From assembly GCA_040756905.1 (NCBI GenBank), contig JBFLYD010000052.1, forward strand, positions 1 through 33,878: a stretch of DNA of 33,878 nucleotides. Direction: 5' to 3'. A program made the position numbers and the translations under genes. This document shows, in pieces, positions 33,682-33,878 of the stretch (position 1 is the first letter of the stretch; every line of letters starts with the position of its first letter). The stretch comes from Acidobacteriota bacterium (GTDB taxonomy: Bacteria; Acidobacteriota; Aminicenantia; JBFLYD01). Below the pieces are notes generated by a model, which saw only the letters and a list, made by a program, of their open reading frames with translations, was not told the DNA's origin and ran no database searches.

Positions 33682-33878
33682 TGAGCGATATATCGACGAG
33701 CATCTAAAAATCTGCGAAGTGAGTGAGAATAATCTCCTATATTTTATTCTTTCGAAAGAGAAATAATATAACGAACGGGAGCGAGAGAGAATATAGAAGA
33801 TAAGAGAGGATAAGAGTCTGAGTGATAGGAGATTATTTGAACGAACGAGCATAGATTTTGATGCGAGGAGATCTGAGC
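33682..33878. repeat. Structured, gene-free terminal stretch with inverted repeats
   Basis: From the last gene to the window end (235 bases) there is no convincing gene. A perfect 13-bp pair, AATAATCTCCTAT (33728-33740) and its complement (33825-33837), encloses a 12-bp perfect palindrome TCTTTCGAAAGA (33748-33759). Purine-rich GAG/GAAC-type tetranucleotide steps recur (GAAGTGAGTGAG, GAACGAACGAG). The outer arms probably continue, and the element may extend past the window. It could be a structured RNA, a repeat element or the edge of a larger array. Confidence 0.5.

Overview
The window is about 33.9 kb of AT-rich bacterial chromosome. It looks like a diderm (Gram-negative type) bacterium from an uncultured lineage. 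Evidence for an outer membrane is an Omp85-type beta-barrel protein ending in Phe. Other bacterial marks are a lipoprotein signal on a sugar-binding protein, PhoB-type and hybrid two-component signalling, good Shine-Dalgarno sites on many genes and two bacterial-type tRNAs. The mix of DUF5107, a large M14 peptidase, a PHP-domain secreted protein and a deoxyhypusine-synthase-like protein is reminiscent of Acidobacteriota/Aminicenantes-type genomes, but this is an impression and not a demonstration.

Layout. (1) 1-900: the tail of an unidentified gene, a 132-bp palindromic element, and an internally deleted B12-binding radical SAM pseudogene. (2) 1089-4198 (+): a PDZ/multi-TM/GAF histidine kinase with a translationally coupled OmpR/PhoB-type regulator. 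(3) 4601-12871 (+): the most interesting block, seven tightly packed genes. They encode a diacylglycerol/sphingoid-type lipid kinase; a fusion of a PEMT/ICMT-type membrane methyltransferase with a BtaA-type 3-amino-3-carboxypropyl transferase; a YghO-like acyltransferase; a fold-III PLP decarboxylase; a class II aldolase with an extra N-terminal domain; and an FtsX-type permease with its ATPase. I propose that it makes and moves an unusual ether-linked amino or betaine lipid. An Omp85-type barrel (12873-13973) follows with almost no gap. (4) 14055-15608 (+): a secreted PHP-domain protein. (5) 15617-31024 (-): tRNA-Lys(CTT) and tRNA-Arg(TCG); a truncated DUF5107 gene; a MEDS-PAS-PAS hybrid histidine kinase; a GHMP sugar kinase; an RbsC/RbsA/RbsB-type sugar ABC importer; a zinc alcohol dehydrogenase; an exported M14 peptidase; an APC amino-acid transporter; and a PD-(D/E)XK nuclease with an Fe-S cysteine set. 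(6) 31205-33643 (+): a DUF4386-like membrane protein, a DUF2007-like small protein and a deoxyhypusine-synthase-like protein. The window ends in a structured non-coding stretch.

The intergenic gaps carry several 120-190 bp palindromic elements. Three of them (20510-20658, 32278-32424, 32421-32576) share the same terminal motif, TAATACRAAYGC, but have different cores. The cores of 124-255 and 32278-32424 are the same while their ends differ, so the elements look modular. No CRISPR array, intact insertion sequence, rRNA, prophage or replication origin was seen. All functional statements come from reading motifs by eye; no database search was run.
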